Shown piece by piece: positions 59,539-64,000 of a stretch of 64,000 nt of DNA. The notes under the pieces are model-generated. The model did no database searches, was not told where the DNA came from, and was given only the letters and a program-made list of their open reading frames with translations. Where the stretch lies: assembly GCA_947495295.1 (NCBI GenBank), contig CANLYJ010000003.1, positions 1-64,000 of the forward strand, in the 5' to 3' direction. Made by a program: the position numbers and the translations under genes. How positions within the stretch are numbered: position 1 is the first letter of the stretch; the number at the start of each line of letters is the position of its first letter. Origin of the DNA: an uncultured Paracoccaceae bacterium. Its GTDB lineage: Bacteria; Pseudomonadota; Alphaproteobacteria; Rhodobacterales; Rhodobacteraceae.

Positions 59539-60423
59539 ATGACAGTCAAAGTTGCACTCATCGGCGCAGGTGCCATGGGCGGTGCCATCGGGACACGGCT
59601 GGCCCAGACCGGCAATCAGGTCAGCGTTTTTGACCTCGACAACGCGCGGGTTGCCGAACTGGTCAGCCATGGCGCGATTGCTGCGGACACAGCCGCCGCT
59701 GCTGCCGCCGCAAGCGACTATATCATCACCAGCCTGAACGCCCCCCACATCGTGGATATCGCGGTCTTTGGCAAAGACGGGGTCGCGACCGGGGCCAAGC
59801 CCGGAACGCTGATTATCGATATGTCATCCATCGATCCCGAGGCGACCAAAACCCTTGCCGCCAAAGCGGCTGAAAACGGGCTGCGCTGGGTCGATAGCCC
59901 GCTATCGGGCGGCGCGCCAAAGGCATTGATTGGTGAGCTGACATTGATGGCCGGTGGCGATGCCGCTGATGTGGCCGACGCACATAACGTGCTGCAACAT
60001 GTGGCCAGCAACTATACGCATATGGGACCGGTCGGCGCGGGACAAACAACCAAGCTGATCAATCAAGTGCTGTGCGGTCTGAACTTTCTGGCCGTGGCAG
60101 AAGCCACGCAACTGGCGCTTGATGCGGGTGTTGATGCGGCCAAAATCCCAACTGCCCTGAAAGGCGGACGGGCTGATAGCGCGATCTTGCAGGAATACAT
60201 GCCGCGCTACGTGGCCAAGGATTACCGGCGCACCGGACGGATCGACAACATGGTCAAGGATTTGAATGGTGCCCAAGACCTCGCCCGCCGGACCAATACC
60301 GCCATGCCCATGACTGCGATCTGCGCAGAGGTACACCGGTTGCTGACTGCGGCCGGATTGGGCGGTGAAGATCAGGCCGCGCTGATGGAATATTTCAAAG
60401 GGCCAGAGGAATTGTCGCAATGA
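59539..60423 (+). CDS. NAD(P)-dependent beta-hydroxyacid dehydrogenase 2
   Basis: VALIGAGAMGGAIGTRLAQTG; VDSPLSGGAPKALIGELTLMAGG; GAGQTTKLINQVLCG. Confidence 0.93.
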   Translation: MTVKVALIGAGAMGGAIGTRLAQTGNQVSVFDLDNARVAELVSHGAIAADTAAAAAAASDYIITSLNAPHIVDIAVFGKDGVATGAKPGTLIIDMSSIDPEATKTLAAKAAENGLRWVDSPLSGGAPKALIGELTLMAGGDAADVADAHNVLQHVASNYTHMGPVGAGQTTKLINQVLCGLNFLAVAEATQLALDAGVDAAKIPTALKGGRADSAILQEYMPRYVAKDYRRTGRIDNMVKDLNGAQDLARRTNTAMPMTAICAEVHRLLTAAGLGGEDQAALMEYFKGPEELSQ

Positions 60424-60493
60424 CCGCCGCACGCAACGTCAGCCCCCTATTGGACCTTGGGATGGTTGCAAGCAAAGCGCGAACGCGGCAAGG

Positions 60494-60509
60494 ATGTAAA
60501 CGCTAACAT
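60494..60509. promoter_or_regulatory. Putative LacI-family operator D upstream of the lacI-type gene
   Basis: ATGTAAACGCTAACAT. Confidence 0.6.
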
Positions 60510-60522
60510 CAAAGGGATCTCG

Positions 60523-61530
60523 ATGAAGCGCAGTCCAACGATGAAAGATGTGGCATACGCTGCGGGTGTATCCGTCATGACCGTCAGCCGCGCGTTCAAA
60601 CAAGATGCGTCCGTCGGTGAAAAAACCCGCCAGATGATACGCGAAAAGGCGGATGAACTGGGCTATGTGTTTGACGCAACCGCCGCCAATCTGCGATCCC
60701 AGCGCAGCGATTTTGTCGCCGTCACCATCCCGTCACTGAACAATGCAAATTTTGCAGCGACCGTCGTTGCCCTGACCGGCAAGCTCAGCCAGGCAGGCTA
60801 TCAGGTGCTGCTGGGGCACACCAATTACGATATGATGCGCGAGGAGGAACTGATCGGTCAGTTCCTGCGGCGACGACCTGAGGCGATTATCGTCACCGGC
60901 GGGCGGCATACAGAACGCGCAAGGCAAATGCTGAAAAACGCAGGTGTGCCTGTGATCGAAACCTGGGACATTCCGCCCGAACCGATCGGCCATGTCGTTG
61001 GATTTTCCAATGCGGACACGATGCAGCTTTTGGTCGATCACCTTGTTGGCATGGGCCGCAAACGGATCGCGTTCATGGGCGGCGATTCAGAAAGTGACAC
61101 GCGCGGGCAAGACCGGCGCGATGGGTTTCTGGCGGCCATGTCGGGGCATGGATTGCAGGCTGACCGGCTTGTCGGATCGGGTGCGCCGCAAAAACCGATG
61201 CAAAAAGGGGCCACTGCCATGGGCGCATTGCTGGACCAGTTCCCAGATACAGATGCGGTGATCTGCGTCTCTGACCTTGTAGGGTTTGGCGCGCTATCCG
61301 AATGCCAACGCCGGGGGATCGCCGTGCCCGACCAAATCGCAATGGCCGGTTTCGGGGCCTATGACATTGCAGAGGTTTGCGTGCCTCGCCTGACAACAAT
61401 TGACCCCAAACCAACAGAGATTGGCGAATGTGCCGCCGGGCTGGTGCTGCAACTGCTGTCAAACGCCAGCACAGCAGAAAACAAAATGATTGCGCCGGCA
61501 CTGATACCGGCGCAATCGACGTCTGCTTAA
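60523..61530 (+). CDS. LacI/GntR-type transcriptional regulator
   Basis: PTMKDVAYAAGVSVMTVSRAFKQDASVGEKTRQMIREKADELGYV. Confidence 0.95.
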   Translation: MKRSPTMKDVAYAAGVSVMTVSRAFKQDASVGEKTRQMIREKADELGYVFDATAANLRSQRSDFVAVTIPSLNNANFAATVVALTGKLSQAGYQVLLGHTNYDMMREEELIGQFLRRRPEAIIVTGGRHTERARQMLKNAGVPVIETWDIPPEPIGHVVGFSNADTMQLLVDHLVGMGRKRIAFMGGDSESDTRGQDRRDGFLAAMSGHGLQADRLVGSGAPQKPMQKGATAMGALLDQFPDTDAVICVSDLVGFGALSECQRRGIAVPDQIAMAGFGAYDIAEVCVPRLTTIDPKPTEIGECAAGLVLQLLSNASTAENKMIAPALIPAQSTSA

Positions 61531-62663
61531 CGGTCGAGCGCGTCCACGCCAGAGAACCGGAATGCTTCCATCTCAAGCGCGTCGATTTCCTCGGCACTCA
61601 TCTGATCATGGGCAATCGTGATGCGCCCAAGAAAGACAAACGGCAATTCCCCCGCGCGGTCTTCCAAATGATATTTGATCGCCTCGGCGGTGGCCGCCCC
61701 TACATCATCACCCATTCGCATCGGCGTGGCATCCAGCTCACCCCGGCGGATGGCATCCAGTTCCAGCCCCGTACCACCCCACCCGGTAGAAAAGATGTCT
61801 TTTTCAGCACCAACAGCAACCTGCGCCTCAACTGATCCCATCGCCATGGCGGTATTGGCATTATGGATCACCTTGGCCTCCTGATAGGCCTGCAAAATCA
61901 GGCTGGTGCCTTCGAACCCGCCTTCGCGCTGGTATTCGCCATAGTGTTCGTAGACGGCATTCCAGTTACCTTTCTCGGCAACGCAATCCTTGAAATCACC
62001 GGATCGCTGATTGTCGGTAATCCCCGGGATGCCCCGGTTCATCGCATAGACAACATCATTTCCCAGCCGTTCCAGCATATAGTCGCACATCTTCAGCGCG
62101 CCAAAAGCGGATGAGAAATCAAACCAGTTGGCGGGCTGATTTTCGAGGTATTTCAAAGGCGTATGAAACGCCCAGACAAATGTGGTCAGATCAGCATTGC
62201 CTGCCAGCTTGTCGATATTGTCGGCTTGTGTCGCCAGTTCAGACGGGCCAAAGATCACAAAGTCATACAGGTCGGCATCCTGATCGACCTGTGTCGCATA
62301 GGTCGCCTGCAAGGAATGCTCGATCTGGCGACTTGCAAACTCGGTCGTTTCATAGGCGATGCCCAACTCATCAAGACGCTTGATCAGGGCAAGATAGTTC
62401 CGGGCCCAGAAGTCTGACGTATCAGCAGAGGGGTAGATCAGCGCGATCTGGATCGGGTTTTCCAACGTCCCCTTGAACGGCACCGCCTCTGCCCCGACAA
62501 CGGCCTGTAACGCATCCAGCGTACCATCCGCATTGACCTGCTCTGGCACCCAGTAATCGCGATCTGCGTCATCGGGCAGTGCAACCAGCGGCAGATGACC
62601 ATCGGCAAAGGCAGCCGTGCCCAGCACGGCGCAAAGCGCCACAGAACTTAAGGTATATTTCAT
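61527..62663 (-). CDS. Sugar-type ABC transporter periplasmic substrate-binding protein
   Basis: Signal peptide MKYTLSSVALCAVLGTAAFADG; IALIYPSADTSDFWARNYLALIKRLDELG. Confidence 0.9.
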   Translation of the reverse strand: MKYTLSSVALCAVLGTAAFADGHLPLVALPDDADRDYWVPEQVNADGTLDALQAVVGAEAVPFKGTLENPIQIALIYPSADTSDFWARNYLALIKRLDELGIAYETTEFASRQIEHSLQATYATQVDQDADLYDFVIFGPSELATQADNIDKLAGNADLTTFVWAFHTPLKYLENQPANWFDFSSAFGALKMCDYMLERLGNDVVYAMNRGIPGITDNQRSGDFKDCVAEKGNWNAVYEHYGEYQREGGFEGTSLILQAYQEAKVIHNANTAMAMGSVEAQVAVGAEKDIFSTGWGGTGLELDAIRRGELDATPMRMGDDVGAATAEAIKYHLEDRAGELPFVFLGRITIAHDQMSAEEIDALEMEAFRFSGVDALDR

Positions 62664-62710
62664 CGTATTTCCTCCCAGAAATGATGTGGATTGATCCACG
62701 TTTGAATGGC

Positions 62711-63823
62711 TTAAACAGGTGGGCTGGCCAGCAGCAGACCCAGCACCACCAACACGATCAGCGCGGCCATCAGACCGGCCGTCAGCACAGCGATTTTGCG
62801 AAAATCAGGATTTGCCAGCAGACTGCCCAACCCGGCAGACCCATCGCGATCCTTCTTTTGCATCCATGTGTAAATGGCCACTGACAGGATGATCACGACG
62901 CCGGATGCCACGGATTGCCAGAAAAACTCGATCCGCAGGGTGACCAGCGCATTGATCATCATCGACAACAGCAGCACCCCGGCCAGTGACCCCAGGATCG
63001 ATGCCCGCCCGCCAAACAAGGAGGTGCCACCAACAACCACAGCCGCAATCACATGCAGGTTGAAGTAAGGGGCGGATGTGGCCTGCACCGCGTTCAGTTT
63101 GCCTGTCAGCATCAGACCACCAAGCGCGGCCATCGCCCCCATCAGCACATAGGCATAGATGCGGTGGCGGTTCACGCTGATTCCGGTCATCGCGGATGCT
63201 TCGGGGTTTGACCCGATGGCAATCGTGTAGCGGCCAAAATGACTGAACTTCAGCAAGGCGTAGCCAGCAACCAATGTCAGCAGACCAATCACCACAGGGG
63301 TCGGCAGAAACAGGAACACCTGACCGCGGCCAATCTCGGTAATCAAATCGGGAAACCGCGCAAGGACCAAACCTTTGGCCAGCACCAGCGCAAAACCGCG
63401 ATAGACCAGATCCATCGCCAGCGTGCCGATCAGATCAGGCACGCGGAACACGGTAATCACCAACCCGTTCAACAACCCCATCGCCGCCCCCAGCAGAAGG
63501 CAGATGATCACGGCAATCCCCGCCGGAACGTCATATTGCTTGATCAGGAAGGCCATGATGATGGCCGAAAGGGCGGCAATGGACCCGATAGACAGATCAA
63601 TACCGCGCTGGGTAATGACAAATGTCATCGCCATCGCCATCGGCATATACAGGGCGGCATCCAGCAAAATCTGATTGATATTGGACACCCGGAAGTAACG
63701 GGCAGGTTCAACAATGCCCATGAACAGGGCGATCATGGCAATCATCACCAGCGGGCCAAGAATCCCGATAAAGGGCTCGATGCGGCCAAACAGCCCGTTT
63801 GAAGATTCTGTCGTGCTTGTCAT
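62711..63823 (-). CDS. RbsC-type ABC transporter permease
   Basis: VITQRGIDLSIGSIAALSAIIMAFL; IGSNPEASAMTGISVNRHRIYAYVLMG. Confidence 0.94.
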   Translation of the reverse strand: MTSTTESSNGLFGRIEPFIGILGPLVMIAMIALFMGIVEPARYFRVSNINQILLDAALYMPMAMAMTFVITQRGIDLSIGSIAALSAIIMAFLIKQYDVPAGIAVIICLLLGAAMGLLNGLVITVFRVPDLIGTLAMDLVYRGFALVLAKGLVLARFPDLITEIGRGQVFLFLPTPVVIGLLTLVAGYALLKFSHFGRYTIAIGSNPEASAMTGISVNRHRIYAYVLMGAMAALGGLMLTGKLNAVQATSAPYFNLHVIAAVVVGGTSLFGGRASILGSLAGVLLLSMMINALVTLRIEFFWQSVASGVVIILSVAIYTWMQKKDRDGSAGLGSLLANPDFRKIAVLTAGLMAALIVLVVLGLLLASPPV

Positions 63824-63834
63824 GCGCGGGCTCC

Positions 63835-64000
63835 TCAGGCGGCTTTATGGGCACCGGTGATCAGGCCGAGGACCTCCTCACTGGTGGTTTCGGCGGTTGT
63901 GACAACGCCAGCGCATTCGCCCCGGCGCATGACGTGGATGCGATCTGAAATTTCAAAAACATCATCCAGCGCATGGCTGATCACGATGACGGCCAACCCC
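63835..64000 (-). CDS. Sugar ABC transporter ATP-binding protein, C-terminal fragment (truncated by window)
   Basis: Manual translation GLAVIVISHALDDVFEISDRIHVMRRGECAGVVTTAETTSEEVLGLITGAHKAA*. Confidence 0.9.
   Translation of the reverse strand, partial: GLAVIVISHALDDVFEISDRIHVMRRGECAGVVTTAETTSEEVLGLITGAHKAA

Noticed and set aside
63239-63802. 187-aa plus ORF opposite the ABC permease
   Set aside because: Gln/His/Asn-rich reverse reading of transmembrane codons.

Overview
The window looks like a Rhodobacteraceae (Roseobacter-group) chromosome segment. This taxon call is an inference from gene content and synteny. Housekeeping blocks are clear: guaB, ndk, holC-pepA, lptF-lptG-lptD-surA-pdxA-rsmA, prfA-prmC-DUF4167, and mazG. 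Accessory blocks sit between them. (1) The left edge carries a frameshifted GHKL/HSP90-like ATPase, an IS3 orfA remnant and a tRNA-Asn, and looks like the end of an integrated, possibly defence-related island. (2) A tightly packed divergent catabolic cluster at about 19.46-31.90 kb combines an RpiR regulator, a Rieske oxygenase, an AMDase/Asp-Glu-racemase-like enzyme, a sulfotransferase, an ALDH and a CMD protein with a GcvT/DMGDH-like oxidoreductase, an ADH, two enolase-superfamily enzymes and a GSA-type aminotransferase. It is bounded on the right by a transposase remnant and is the best candidate for an undescribed pathway. (3) A tandem ureohydrolase pair lies next to an M20 amidohydrolase. 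(4) An autotransporter-type barrel lies next to a TbpB-like lipoprotein. (5) A sugar-acid (idonate/gluconate-like) regulon has a LacI regulator, four matching palindromic operators and an RbsABC-type transporter that runs off the right edge. All family calls come from reading the translated sequence; no database search was run.
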